From assembly GCA_036268425.1 (NCBI GenBank), contig DATAUE010000065.1, positions 41,134-105,133 of the forward strand: 64,000 bases of DNA, read 5' to 3'. This document shows positions 43,581 through 51,755 of this stretch, piece by piece (positions within the stretch are counted from its first letter, which is position 1; each line of letters begins with the position of its first letter). Source of the stretch: DATARH01 sp036268425 (GTDB lineage: Bacteria > Pseudomonadota > Alphaproteobacteria > ATCC43930 > CGMCC-115725). A program made the position numbers and the translations under genes. The notes beneath the pieces were generated by a model. That model was not told the DNA's origin. It was given only the letters and a program-made list of their open reading frames with translations, and made no database searches.

Positions 43581-44503
43581 TCGAGATCGAGGGGGTAAGC
43601 AAGATTTACGGCGACCGTCGCGTCGTCGACGATTTGTCGCTGAGCATCCCCGAGGGATCGTTTTGCGTATTTCTCGGCCCGTCGGGCTGTGGCAAGTCCA
43701 CGACCCTGCGCATGATCAATCGCCTCGTGCCATTCGATAGCGGCACGATCCGGGTCGGCGGCGACGATATCCGGCAGATACGGCCGGAAGCGCTGCGCCG
43801 CCGCATCGGCTATGCGATCCAATCAACCGGCCTGTTTCCGCATTGGCGGATCCAAGACAACATCGCGACGGTGCCGCGCCTGCTCGGCTGGCCGTCGCAG
43901 CGCGTGCGCGACCGGGTTACCGAATTGCTGGAGTTGTTCCGCCTCGATCCGGAAACCTACCGCCTGAAATTCCCGCAGCAGCTTTCGGGCGGCGAGCAGC
44001 AGCGAGTCGGCGTCGCCCGGGCGTTGGCGGCCGATCCCGACCTGTTGCTGATGGACGAACCGTTTGCCGCCGTCGACCCGATCACCCGCGCTGCGCTGCA
44101 AGGCGAAATCCTGCGCATCCAGCGCGACACCAAAAAAACCGTCGTGTTCGTTACCCACGACATCGAGGAGGCCCTGCGGCTGGCCACGGATATCGCGGTC
44201 CTCGACCACGGGCGCGTCGTGCAATGGGGCAAGCCGGTCGAGCTTCTGGAGCATCCCGCCAATGAGTTCGTCACCCGCTTTGTCGGGGGCGTCGATGCCA
44301 GCGCCTTCAGCCTGCTGTCGTTGCGCAAAGTCGCCGAGCGGTTGCAACCGGGAGCCGCCGCCGAGGGTGAACCGTTATCGGCCGACGCGTCGTTGCGCGA
44401 CGCGCTGGCCGCGATGACCGCGCGCCACGTCGATCGGCTGCCGGTCGTCGATGCCGCAGGTCAGCCGCTCGGCGCCGTCACTCTCGCCGATCTGGTGCGA
44501 TGA
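43577..44503 (+). CDS. yehX: Osmoprotectant ABC transporter ATP-binding protein, YehX-like
   Basis: A 308-residue ATPase. Walker A is GPSGCGKST (about residues 37-45), the Q-loop AIQSTGLFPHW, the signature LSGGEQQRVGVARAL, Walker B LLLMDEPFAAVD and the switch His in FVTHDIEEAL. A C-terminal CBS-like segment (LRDALAAMTARHVDRLPVVDAAGQPLGAVTLADLV) is characteristic of the OpuAA/YehX branch and may sense ionic strength. Overlaps by 4 bp with both permease genes. It powers uptake through the YehY-YehW pair. Confidence 0.94.
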   Translation: MIEIEGVSKIYGDRRVVDDLSLSIPEGSFCVFLGPSGCGKSTTLRMINRLVPFDSGTIRVGGDDIRQIRPEALRRRIGYAIQSTGLFPHWRIQDNIATVPRLLGWPSQRVRDRVTELLELFRLDPETYRLKFPQQLSGGEQQRVGVARALAADPDLLLMDEPFAAVDPITRAALQGEILRIQRDTKKTVVFVTHDIEEALRLATDIAVLDHGRVVQWGKPVELLEHPANEFVTRFVGGVDASAFSLLSLRKVAERLQPGAAAEGEPLSADASLRDALAAMTARHVDRLPVVDAAGQPLGAVTLADLVR

Positions 44504-45285
44504 GCCGCCAGTTGCACGATGCCGTCGCCAGCCCAGCGCTGTGGGTGCTGGTGCTGTTCATCGTGCTGCTGATCGGCATGCCGGCATCGGCGCCGCTGTT
44601 TCACTGGGCGTTCCCACTGGTCAGCCCGCCAGTATTCGAGCGAACCACATTCCTCGCGCTGTTCCTGTCACACGCCGGCATGGTCGCGGCGGCAAGCGTC
44701 GCCTCGACCCTGCTCGGGGTTGGCGTCGCGATCCTTGTCACCCGCCCGGCCGGCCGCGATTTCCGCCCGATCGCCAACACCTTGGCGACGATCGGCCAGA
44801 CCTTTCCGCCGGCCGCTGTGTTGGCACTGGCGGTGCCGGCGCTGGGGTTCGGGCCGCGCCCGACGATCATCGCGCTGTTTCTCTACGGGCTGTTGCCGAT
44901 CATCGAGAATTCGATCGCTGGGCTGGACGGGGTGCCGGCGGCGGTGCGCGACGCCGCCGCCGGCATGGGGCTGTCCGCATGGCAACGGCTGCGGGATGTT
45001 GAGTTGCCGCTGGCAGCGCCGGCGATCCTCGCCGGGGTGCGGGTTTCAGTGACGATTGCGATCGGCACCGCGACGATCGGCTCGACGGTCGGAGCGCTGA
45101 CTCTCGGCACGCCGATCTTTGACGGTCTCGCCGGCAACAAAATCCCGTTCGTCGTGCAGGGCGCAGCGCTAGTCGCGCTGTTTGCGATCGTCACCGATAT
45201 GCTGTTCGCCCGGCTCGACCGCCACCTCCGGATCACCGCGGCAGGCGGGCCGCCCGGCGAATACTTCGGCAACAACGCAGGATGA
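44500..45285 (+). CDS. yehW: Osmoprotectant ABC transporter permease, YehW-like
   Basis: A 261-residue inner-membrane permease with five to six helices and the EAA loop GVPAAVRDAAAGMGLSAWQRLRDVELPLAAPAILAGVRV. The segment TIAIGTATIGSTVGALTLGTPIFDGLA is typical of OpuCB/YehW permeases. It is the last gene of the plus-strand osmF operon, overlapping yehX by 4 bp and ending 8 bases from the convergent grpE gene. Confidence 0.92.
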   Translation: MSRQLHDAVASPALWVLVLFIVLLIGMPASAPLFHWAFPLVSPPVFERTTFLALFLSHAGMVAAASVASTLLGVGVAILVTRPAGRDFRPIANTLATIGQTFPPAAVLALAVPALGFGPRPTIIALFLYGLLPIIENSIAGLDGVPAAVRDAAAGMGLSAWQRLRDVELPLAAPAILAGVRVSVTIAIGTATIGSTVGALTLGTPIFDGLAGNKIPFVVQGAALVALFAIVTDMLFARLDRHLRITAAGGPPGEYFGNNAG

Positions 45286-45293
45286 GATCCGCT

Positions 45294-45896
45294 CTACACC
45301 GCGATGTCGCCCGAGCCCTTGGCAACGCCGACCATCGCCGGGCGCAACAGCCGCTCGTGCAGCACGTAGCCGGGCTGCAGTACCTCGATCACGGTGCCGG
45401 CCGCCGCGCCGGGCCGCTCGGCCTCAAAGATCGCCTGATGGAAATTGTGGTCGAACCGCTCGCCTTTCGGGTCGATGCGTTTGAGGCCGTGCCGTTCAAA
45501 CGCGCCGAGCAATTCGCGCTCGGTCGCGGCGACGCCATCGAGCAGGCTCCTGGTGCGCGGGTCATCGATTTCGGCCTCGGGCATGGCTTCGAGCGCCCGC
45601 CGCAGGTTGTCGGCCGCGCCGAGCAGGTCTTTGGCAAAACCGGACACCGCATATTTCTGCGCATCTTCGCGCTCGCGTTGCAGCCGGCGGCGCACATTCT
45701 CGGTCTCGGCCAAGGTCCGCAATAGCCGGTCCTTGGCGTCAGCCAGTTCGGTTTCGAGGGCGGCAATGCGCTCTTCGGGCAAGAGCGGGACGGCGTCTTC
45801 CGGCATCTCGGCAGCGGCATCGTTGGCCGCGGTCGGGCCGCGACCTGCCCCGTCCTCGGCAAACTTCCCGTCTTCGGCAGATTTGTCGTCGTTCAT
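45294..45896 (-). CDS. grpE: Nucleotide exchange factor GrpE
   Basis: A 200-residue co-chaperone that releases ADP from DnaK. The long N-terminal coiled coil (ERIAALETELADAKDRLLRTLAETENVRRRLQREREDA) leads to the four-helix and beta-wing part (AKDLLGAADNLRRALEAMPE, VAATERELLGAFERHGLKRIDPKGERFDHNFHQAIFE). The first 40 residues are acidic and Asp/Ala-rich, probably disordered. It lies five bases after hrcA; the pair is common in alphaproteobacteria. dnaK and dnaJ are not in the window. Confidence 0.95.
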   Translation of the reverse strand: MNDDKSAEDGKFAEDGAGRGPTAANDAAAEMPEDAVPLLPEERIAALETELADAKDRLLRTLAETENVRRRLQREREDAQKYAVSGFAKDLLGAADNLRRALEAMPEAEIDDPRTRSLLDGVAATERELLGAFERHGLKRIDPKGERFDHNFHQAIFEAERPGAAAGTVIEVLQPGYVLHERLLRPAMVGVAKGSGDIAV

Positions 45897-45901
45897 GTTC
45901 C

Positions 45902-46960
45902 TTACCCAATAAGTCGGCCGATCACCTTGGCGGTATAATCCACCATCGGGATGATGCGGGCGTAGTTGATCCGGGTGGGGCCGATGACCCCGATCGCGCC
46001 GATGATCTGCTCGCGGCTGTTCTGATAGGGCGCGATGATCAGCGAACAGCCGGCGACGCCAAACAGATGGCTTTCGGCGCCGATAAAAATCTGCACGCCT
46101 TCGGCCTGCTTGCTGGCATCGAGCAGGCGCAGCACGGTTTCCTTGGTTTCAAGCATTTCGAACAGCGAGCGCAACCGTTCGAGATCCGCCAGTGCCGTTA
46201 CATCTTCGAGCAGGTTGGCCTGGCCGCGCACGATCAGCGCATCATGGGCGTCGCCACCGGCCCAGCTTGCCAGCCCGGTCGCCACGACCCGCGAGGTCAC
46301 CTCGTCGAGCTGCGCCTTCTGGGTGCCGATTTCGTCGACGATATCGGCCCGCGCCTCCTCCATCGTGCGACCGACCAGCCGCGAGTTGAGGAAGTTGGCA
46401 GCAGCCACCAGGGTCGACGGCGGGAGGCCCAACGGCACCTCGATGACCCGGTTCTCGACGAGACCATCCTCGGTCACCAAGACGACCAGCACCCGCCCTG
46501 GCCCCAGGTGCACGAATTCGATGTGCTTCAGGGGCCGCTCATATTTCGGCACGACAACGACCCCGGCGCAATGCGACAAGCCCGATAGGGCGGTGGTGGC
46601 TTCCTCCAGCGCCTGCGCCAGGCTCTTGCCGCGCGCCGCACACAGGCTTTCGATGTTGTGGCGCTCGTCTTCGGCGAGATTGCCGAGTTCGAGCAAGCCG
46701 TGCACGAAGAGGCGTAGCCCGGCCTCCGTCGGCAGCCGCCCGGCCGAGGTGTGCGGCGCATAAAGCAGCCCCGCTTCCTCGAGATCGGCCATGACGTTGC
46801 GAATCGTCGCCGGCGACAGATGCTGAGCGAGCAGACGCGACAGCGTACGCGAGCCGACCGGTTCGCCGGTCTGGACATAGCCGTCCACGATCAGGCGAAA
46901 AATCTCGCGGCTGCGCTCGTTAAGCTCGCTGATCGGCGACGGGGCCAATGCCCGGGCCAT
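45902..46960 (-). CDS. hrcA: Heat-inducible transcription repressor HrcA
   Basis: A 352-residue repressor that binds CIRCE elements and is folded by GroEL. An N-terminal winged helix (LNERSREIFRLIVDGYVQTGEPVGSRTLSRLL, LSPATIRNVMADLEEAGLLYAPHTSAGRLPTEAGLRLFV) is followed by a GAF-like dimerisation region (HIEFVHLGPGRVLVVLVTEDGLVENRVIEVP) and the end SLIIAPYQNSREQIIGAIGVIGPTRINYARIIPMVDYTAKVIG. Family length 340-360. It precedes grpE in one operon. No CIRCE element was found upstream, where a 17-bp direct repeat stands instead. Confidence 0.95.
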   Translation of the reverse strand: MARALAPSPISELNERSREIFRLIVDGYVQTGEPVGSRTLSRLLAQHLSPATIRNVMADLEEAGLLYAPHTSAGRLPTEAGLRLFVHGLLELGNLAEDERHNIESLCAARGKSLAQALEEATTALSGLSHCAGVVVVPKYERPLKHIEFVHLGPGRVLVVLVTEDGLVENRVIEVPLGLPPSTLVAAANFLNSRLVGRTMEEARADIVDEIGTQKAQLDEVTSRVVATGLASWAGGDAHDALIVRGQANLLEDVTALADLERLRSLFEMLETKETVLRLLDASKQAEGVQIFIGAESHLFGVAGCSLIIAPYQNSREQIIGAIGVIGPTRINYARIIPMVDYTAKVIGRLIG

Positions 46961-46985
46961 GTGCTCACCTTGTTTCGTGTGCCAT

Positions 46986-47019
46986 TAAACGGCGGAACTC
47001 GATAAACGGCTGAACTCGA
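46986..47019. repeat. 17-bp direct repeat upstream of hrcA
   Basis: Two adjacent copies of TAAACGGCNGAACTCGA (N is G in the first, T in the second) stand 26-59 bases before the hrcA start. They may be a protein-binding site or a recent duplication. They do not match the CIRCE inverted repeat (TTAGCACTC-N9-GAGTGCTAA). Confidence 0.6.
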
Positions 47020-47113
47020 TCCGGCGAGGTTGGCGACCCACGGCGCTGTCCCGTGTGCCATCCAACCTTTGCGTCCGCAAAATCTAGGAATGCGACCCTG
47101 TAGCGTCAACTCG

Positions 47114-47131
47114 CCGGCAGGGGCCTGCCGG
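47114..47131. terminator. Hairpin downstream of a minus-strand gene
   Basis: CCGGCAG and CTGCCGG form a perfect 7-bp stem with a GGGC loop, 16 bases beyond the stop of the secreted-protein gene that ends at 47147 on the minus strand. No T run follows on that strand, so it may be rho-assisted or simply a palindrome. Confidence 0.4.
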
Positions 47132-47146
47132 GCATGGCTGTCCAGT

Positions 47147-47854
47147 CTACAAGCTCTTCTTGAAGATTGCGCCGTATGTCTGGCCTTGCGGCGTGGTCAG
47201 GCGTCCTTCGAGATCGGAATACATCGGGCGAAAGCTGAACTGGCTGCCGTCAGAGTTCTGAAATTTCAATTCCCCGTCGCGGATGATCCCGGTGCCGTGC
47301 AATGTCCCGCCCGGCACGCGCATATTCGATCCCATCGGCCCATAGGCGTAGACGATCGTCGCCATGCCGTCAGCTGTTACGTTTTCAACGACCAGCGCGG
47401 CGCAAAGCTGCGGCGTCCAAGATGCATCACTCCAGATGCCGATAAATGGCCGGAAGCGATCCGCCACCGCATTCCGATCGGCCAGTTGCGTACTGACCGG
47501 CTGGGAACAGAACTCACGCTGCGCTGGCGGCGACATCGGCGTCGCATGAGCGGATGACAATGCCGGCGGCGTGGTGCCCGGCCGCGACATGGCCGCGGGG
47601 GCCATCGGAGGCGAAATCATCGGCAGCGGCGTCGGCATCGCCGGCGTCCCGGCAACAGGATCGTTTGCGGACCGCGACCCGTCTGCCGAAGGCGGTGGAA
47701 ATTGCGGGTTGGGGGCGGCAGGCGACAGCGGCTGCGCCTCGTAAGTCTGGGGTACGGCACCGGGATAGAGCGGGATCGGCGGTTGCTGCGCCTGCGCAAT
47801 CCCCGGGAACAGCACCGCACCAAGCGCGGCAGAAACAAAAAGGCGGGCAGTCAT
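47147..47854 (-). CDS. Secreted Pro-rich protein, unknown function
   Basis: A 235-residue protein. The start at 47854 (MTARLFVSA) follows GGAG at good distance; ten extra upstream residues are possible. A signal peptide (LFVSAALGAVLFPGIAQA) is followed by about 95 residues rich in Pro, Ala and Ser (low complexity, probably disordered). A globular C-terminal part follows (DRFRPFIGIWSDASWTPQLCAALVVENVTADGMATIVYAYGP, GTGIIRDGELKFQNSDGSQFSFRPMYSDLEGRLTTPQG). The C-terminal part has the look of a small beta-barrel that senses or binds in the periplasm. No domain recognised. Confidence 0.65.
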   Translation of the reverse strand: MTARLFVSAALGAVLFPGIAQAQQPPIPLYPGAVPQTYEAQPLSPAAPNPQFPPPSADGSRSANDPVAGTPAMPTPLPMISPPMAPAAMSRPGTTPPALSSAHATPMSPPAQREFCSQPVSTQLADRNAVADRFRPFIGIWSDASWTPQLCAALVVENVTADGMATIVYAYGPMGSNMRVPGGTLHGTGIIRDGELKFQNSDGSQFSFRPMYSDLEGRLTTPQGQTYGAIFKKSL

Positions 47855-47938
47855 GCAAAGGCTCCGGCCAAGGTTCTGCACCACGGCCTTTTACGGCGGT
47901 AAAATGGCTTTTGAAAGACGCGAGGGAATACCCTGCCG

Positions 47939-48283
47939 CTACAAATCCGTGCTGGCGCTTTGCCCCGAAACCGGGGTCGCCTTGGTCCAGCCGGACCACG
48001 CCCCGGCCACCGGATTATTAGGGTTGGGGTCATGGCGCCAGCACATGATCGCGCCATCCGGTACGTCGAAGGTCTCGGTCTTGTTTTTATGCATGACCAG
48101 TTCCTTCGACGAAATATAGGCGTCGCGCTTGTCGCAGATCGAACTCTTGGTCATGACGACCTCGACATTGACCTTGTCCCAATACGGGTCGTTAAGGGTC
48201 ACCTGCGACGAGCCGGCCGGCGGCGACGAGCATCCCGCCACCGCCAACAGCCCCAACGCCGCAACCCGAGCCGTCAATCGCAT
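47939..48283 (-). CDS. Small predicted lipoprotein
   Basis: A 114-residue protein with a lipoprotein signal: MRLTARVAALGLLAVAG followed by Cys18 (lipobox AVAGC). The mature part contains two further cysteines (SICDKRD and AIMCWRHDP) that could form a disulfide. No known domain. It should be anchored in the membrane facing the periplasm. It lies 84 bases before the Pro-rich secreted-protein gene on the same strand. Confidence 0.68.
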   Translation of the reverse strand: MRLTARVAALGLLAVAGCSSPPAGSSQVTLNDPYWDKVNVEVVMTKSSICDKRDAYISSKELVMHKNKTETFDVPDGAIMCWRHDPNPNNPVAGAWSGWTKATPVSGQSASTDL

Positions 48284-48357
48284 GCCCCTGTTTCCTCGTC
48301 TCTGATCGTTCCAGCGCCGCCCGCCTCAAAGGGCAGACCGGGATTACACCGTCACTC

Positions 48358-48389
48358 GATATAGGCCTGTCTGGATATAGGCCTGTCTG
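48358..48389. repeat. 16-bp tandem duplication
   Basis: GATATAGGCCTGTCTG occurs twice in direct succession in the gap between the lipoprotein gene and the dioxygenase gene. Both copies are identical, which suggests recent slippage. No function is visible. Confidence 0.7.
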
Positions 48390-48427
48390 CGTCCTGCCAT
48401 CCCGCGACGAGGAGCCGCGCTGAAGCA

Positions 48428-48473
48428 TCGGATCAGGCAGAATCTTCGGATCAGGCTCAACCTCGGGTCAGAT
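48428..48473. repeat. Degenerate threefold direct repeat
   Basis: TCGGATCAGGC occurs at 48428 and 48446, with a related TCGGGTCAGAT at 48463, at 18- and 17-base spacing. The last copy runs into the stop region of the dioxygenase gene. It lies close to the 16-bp duplication at 48358, so this gap is repeat-rich. Confidence 0.5.
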
Positions 48474-49370
48474 TGGCCGGTCGCCCTTGATCTGGGTGCG
48501 GTGCATGATGCGGCGTGCATCGGGGTCAAAGGCGTCGCGGCGGTGCATCACGCAGCGATTGTCCCACAGGATCAGGTCGCCGACCTGCCATTGCTGATAC
48601 CAGCTGAATTCCCGCTTGGTCGCGTGCGCCCACAGCGCGTCGAGCAATGCCTCGCTCTCCGCCAGATCCATGCCGGGGATATAGGCGTTGCGGCGGCGGC
48701 CGAGAAACAAGGCCTTGCGCCCGGTGGCGGGGTGCGTCCGCACGAGCGGGTGCTCGGCGCCGACGGTCTGGCTCGCGTCGGGGGCATCGACATAGCCACG
48801 GCGCAATTCGCCGGCGCTGTTGCGGCTGGCGTCGTGACGGCATAGACGGCCGTCGAGCTGCTGCCGCAACTCCGGCGTCAGCGTCTCGTAGACCCGGTAC
48901 ATATTGCAGAAGCCGGTATCGCCGCCGCTCGCCGGCACCTCCAGCGAATAAAGCGCCGAGGCCATCGGCGGCTCGGCGATGTAGGACATGTCGGTGTGCC
49001 AGATCGCCTCGTAGGCGCCGAGCTGGCCGATCGCGACGCCGTTCTCGATGACGTTCGAGATCACCATGACGTATTGCCGGCCTTCCGGCGTGCCGTCGAT
49101 ATAGCGGTCTTCGCCCGGCACCTTGACCTTGGCGGCAGCGACCGGCGCCCAGTCAAGTTCGCCGAGTTGCCGGCTGAACCGCATCAGATCATCGTCGGAC
49201 AGGGTCTGGTCGCGGAACCGCAGCACCAGATGATCGCCCCACGCGGCCTTGACCGCCGCTATCGTCTCCGGCGCCAGCGCGCCCGCCAGATCGATGCCCT
49301 CGACATCGGCGCCGAGCGCCGCTCCGGTTGGCCGCACCGCCACCCGTTGCCGTTCCAGGACCGCCGCCAT
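48468..49370 (-). CDS. TauD/TfdA-family Fe(II)/2-oxoglutarate dioxygenase
   Basis: A 300-residue dioxygenase. The start at 49370 (MAAVLERQRV) fits the family; a longer frame to 49505 has no support. The iron site is H125-x-D127 (IWHTDMSY) with the distal His in NRCVMHRRDAF (about 279), and the 2-oxoglutarate-binding Arg in MHRTQIKGDRP. Conserved GADVEGIDLA near the N terminus and GGDTGFCNMYRVYETL are also visible. Members hydroxylate taurine, 2,4-D, sulfate esters or other carboxylates. It is divergent from ilvD. Substrate unknown. Confidence 0.9.
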   Translation of the reverse strand: MAAVLERQRVAVRPTGAALGADVEGIDLAGALAPETIAAVKAAWGDHLVLRFRDQTLSDDDLMRFSRQLGELDWAPVAAAKVKVPGEDRYIDGTPEGRQYVMVISNVIENGVAIGQLGAYEAIWHTDMSYIAEPPMASALYSLEVPASGGDTGFCNMYRVYETLTPELRQQLDGRLCRHDASRNSAGELRRGYVDAPDASQTVGAEHPLVRTHPATGRKALFLGRRRNAYIPGMDLAESEALLDALWAHATKREFSWYQQWQVGDLILWDNRCVMHRRDAFDPDARRIMHRTQIKGDRPI

Positions 49371-49521
49371 GCCGCACCTCACTCCGCAAAGCCGATCGAA
49401 CCGGGCAAAGATTGCTCTTTTGACGCGCGATAGCAAACATGGCAGGCATTGATTGCGCCGGATCGGGTCGGTACGGTGACCGTGATCCAGCAAATTCGCC
49501 TGCAAGAGGAGATCGGTTCAC

Positions 49522-51258
49522 ATGCCCGACGACGTTCGCCATCCGGCCTTCGACAAATCGCACCTGCCGAGCCGGCACGTCACGGTTGGGCCGGAACGCG
49601 CGCCGCATCGCGCCTTCCTCTATTCGATGGGCCTTTCCGAGGAGCAGATTAACCAGCCGTTGATCGGCGTCGCGACGACCTGGAACGAGGCAGCACCGTG
49701 CAACATCGCCCTCGGCCGCCAGGCTCAGGCCGCCAAAAAGGGCGTTGCCGCGGCGCACGGCACACCGCGCGAATTCACCACGATCACCGTGACCGACGGC
49801 ATCGCGATGGGCCACCAGGGCATGAAATCCTCGCTGATCAGCCGCGAGATCATCGCCGACTCGGTCGAGTTGACGATGCGCGGCCATTGCTATGACGCCC
49901 TTGTTGGCCTCGCCGGCTGCGACAAGTCGCTGCCGGGCATGATGATGGCAATGGTGCGGCTCAACGTGCCGTCCGTCTTCATGTATGGCGGTTCGATCAT
50001 GCCGGGGCGGTTCCAGGGCCATGACGTGACGATCGGCGATGTTTACGAGTGGGTCGGCAAGCATAGTGCCAAGATGGCGACCGACGAGGAATTGCACGAA
50101 CTGGAATGCGTCGCTTGCCCGTCATCGGGATCGTGCGGCGGCATGTTCACCGCGAACACGATGGCCGCCGTCTCGGAAGCGATCGGACTGGCGCTTCCGG
50201 GCTCGGCCGGCGCGCCGGCGCCCTATGATTCGCGCGATGCCTACGCCGAGGCCTCCGGTCGGCAGGTCATGGAACTGATCCGGCTGAAATTGCGCCCGCG
50301 CGACATCGTCACCCGCAAATCGCTGGAGAATGCGGCTGCCGTGGTGGCTGCGGCGGGTGGCTCGACCAATTCCGGGCTGCATCTGCCGGCGATCGCCAAC
50401 GAGGCCGGCATCGATTTCGACCTGCACGAGGTCGGCAAGATCTACGCGCGCACGCCCTATATCGGCAATTTGAAGCCGGGCGGCGAGTACGTGATGAAGG
50501 ACCTTTACGACATCGGCGGCGTGCCGGTGCTGATGAAGGCACTGCTCGACGGCGGCTACCTGCATGGCGACTGCATCACCGTCACCGGCAAAACAATCGC
50601 CGAAAACCTCAAGGACGTGCGCGTGCCGACCGGACAGAACGTGATCCGCCCGACATCGAACGCGTTTTCGCCGACCGGCGGTGTCGTTGTGCTGAAAGGC
50701 AACCTTGCGCCGCAAGGGGCGATCGTAAAGGTCGCTGGGATGGAGCGGCTGGAATTTACCGGCCCGGCATTATGCTTTGACTGCGAGGAAGACGCCTTCG
50801 CCGCCGTCAGCAACCGCACCTACAAAGAGGGCGACGTCATCATCATTCGCTATGAGGGGCCGAAGGGTGGCCCCGGCATGCGCGAGATGCTGTCGACGAC
50901 CGGCGCCCTGGTCGGCCAGGGCATGGGCGAGAAAGTCGCGCTGATCACCGACGGCCGGTTCTCGGGCGCATCGCACGGCTTCTGCATCGGCCATGTCGGA
51001 CCGGAGGCAGCGGTCGGCGGCCCGATCGGGCTGCTGAAAAACGGCGACATGATCACGATCGACGCGGTCAAAGGCACAATCGATGTCGCCTTGAGCGATG
51101 CCGAACTGGCGTCCCGCAAGGCCGCATGGACCGCCCGCCGCCACGACCACCAGTCGGGCACGTTGTGGAAATACGCCCAGACCGTCGGCGACGCCGAAAA
51201 AGGCGCGGTCACCCACCCTGGCGCACAGGCGGAAACCCACACCTACGCCGATATCTGA
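49522..51258 (+). CDS. ilvD: Dihydroxy-acid dehydratase
   Basis: A 578-residue IlvD/Edd-family dehydratase that converts 2,3-dihydroxy-isovalerate and -methylvalerate into the 2-oxo acids for valine, leucine and isoleucine. The start follows AGAGGAG. Iron-sulfur ligands are C60 (NEAAPCN), C133 (LAGCDKS) and C205 (GSCGGM), the pattern of [2Fe-2S] enzymes. Mg-binding Asp in VTDGIAMGH and a Lys in MKSSLISRE follow the family. The C-terminal swivel domain shows ITDGRFSGASHGFCIGHVGPEA. Related pentonate/hexonate dehydratases share this fold, but the substrate-binding end (GLLKNGDMITIDA) and length support IlvD. Confidence 0.9.
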   Translation: MPDDVRHPAFDKSHLPSRHVTVGPERAPHRAFLYSMGLSEEQINQPLIGVATTWNEAAPCNIALGRQAQAAKKGVAAAHGTPREFTTITVTDGIAMGHQGMKSSLISREIIADSVELTMRGHCYDALVGLAGCDKSLPGMMMAMVRLNVPSVFMYGGSIMPGRFQGHDVTIGDVYEWVGKHSAKMATDEELHELECVACPSSGSCGGMFTANTMAAVSEAIGLALPGSAGAPAPYDSRDAYAEASGRQVMELIRLKLRPRDIVTRKSLENAAAVVAAAGGSTNSGLHLPAIANEAGIDFDLHEVGKIYARTPYIGNLKPGGEYVMKDLYDIGGVPVLMKALLDGGYLHGDCITVTGKTIAENLKDVRVPTGQNVIRPTSNAFSPTGGVVVLKGNLAPQGAIVKVAGMERLEFTGPALCFDCEEDAFAAVSNRTYKEGDVIIIRYEGPKGGPGMREMLSTTGALVGQGMGEKVALITDGRFSGASHGFCIGHVGPEAAVGGPIGLLKNGDMITIDAVKGTIDVALSDAELASRKAAWTARRHDHQSGTLWKYAQTVGDAEKGAVTHPGAQAETHTYADI

Positions 51259-51303
51259 GCCGGCTGCGGTTGCCGATTTGACAACGACATTCCACTCCCT
51301 CTC

Positions 51304-51326
51304 CGTCCTCAAGGGCGGCGAGGACG
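51304..51326 (+). terminator. Hairpin between ilvD and crcB
   Basis: CGTCCTC and GAGGACG form a perfect 7-bp stem with a 9-base loop (AAGGGCGGC). It stands 46 bases after the ilvD stop and 25 before the crcB start. No T run follows (CGTCATAG), so its role as terminator or leader hairpin is open. Confidence 0.4.
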
Positions 51327-51350
51327 CGTCATAGTCTCTGTGGCGGCGTG

Positions 51351-51755
51351 ATGATCTCCACCTATCTGTGCGTGGCGCTCGGCGGCGCGCTCGGCAGCAT
51401 GGCGCGATTCTGGCTGGGAGCACTGGTGGCCGAATTGCTCGGACCGCAATTCCCGTGGGGCACGATCCTGATCAATATTATCGGATCGTTTGTGATCGGG
51501 TTCTTCGCCGTCTTCAGCGGCCCGGCCGGCCGAATTATCGCATCGTTCAATACCCGTGCCTTTGTCATGGTCGGGATTTGCGGCGGCTTCACCACCTTTT
51601 CCTCGTTCAGCCTGCAAACCTTCGACCTGGCGCAGGAGGGCAAATGGCTGCAGGCCGGCGGCAATGTCGTGCTCTCGGTCGTCGCCTGCCTGATCGCGGT
51701 GTGGGCCGGTTGCACGCTCGCCGCCGCCTTCGGCAGCCACGCGCTCAACGACTAA
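51351..51755 (+). CDS. crcB: Fluoride exporter CrcB/FluC
   Basis: A 134-residue four-helix membrane protein working as a dual-topology dimer that lets F- out of the cell. Signatures are VALGGALGSMARFWLG, the Asn-containing LINIIGSFVIGFFAV and the GGFTTFSSFSLQT fluoride-track segment. The start is ATG 51351, with an adjacent GTG at 51348. A fluoride riboswitch was looked for upstream and not found. Its stop overlaps the stop of the azoreductase gene (convergent). Confidence 0.92.
   Translation: MISTYLCVALGGALGSMARFWLGALVAELLGPQFPWGTILINIIGSFVIGFFAVFSGPAGRIIASFNTRAFVMVGICGGFTTFSSFSLQTFDLAQEGKWLQAGGNVVLSVVACLIAVWAGCTLAAAFGSHALND

Noticed and set aside
46961..47150. CIRCE element upstream of hrcA
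   Set aside because: No TTAGCACTC or GAGTGCTAA half-site is present.
51259..51350. Fluoride riboswitch upstream of crcB
   Set aside because: The conserved pseudoknot and loop sequences (GATG near the 5-prime side and CTGATG-CTC-TAC-like 3-prime segment) could not be found; only a simple 7-bp hairpin is present.
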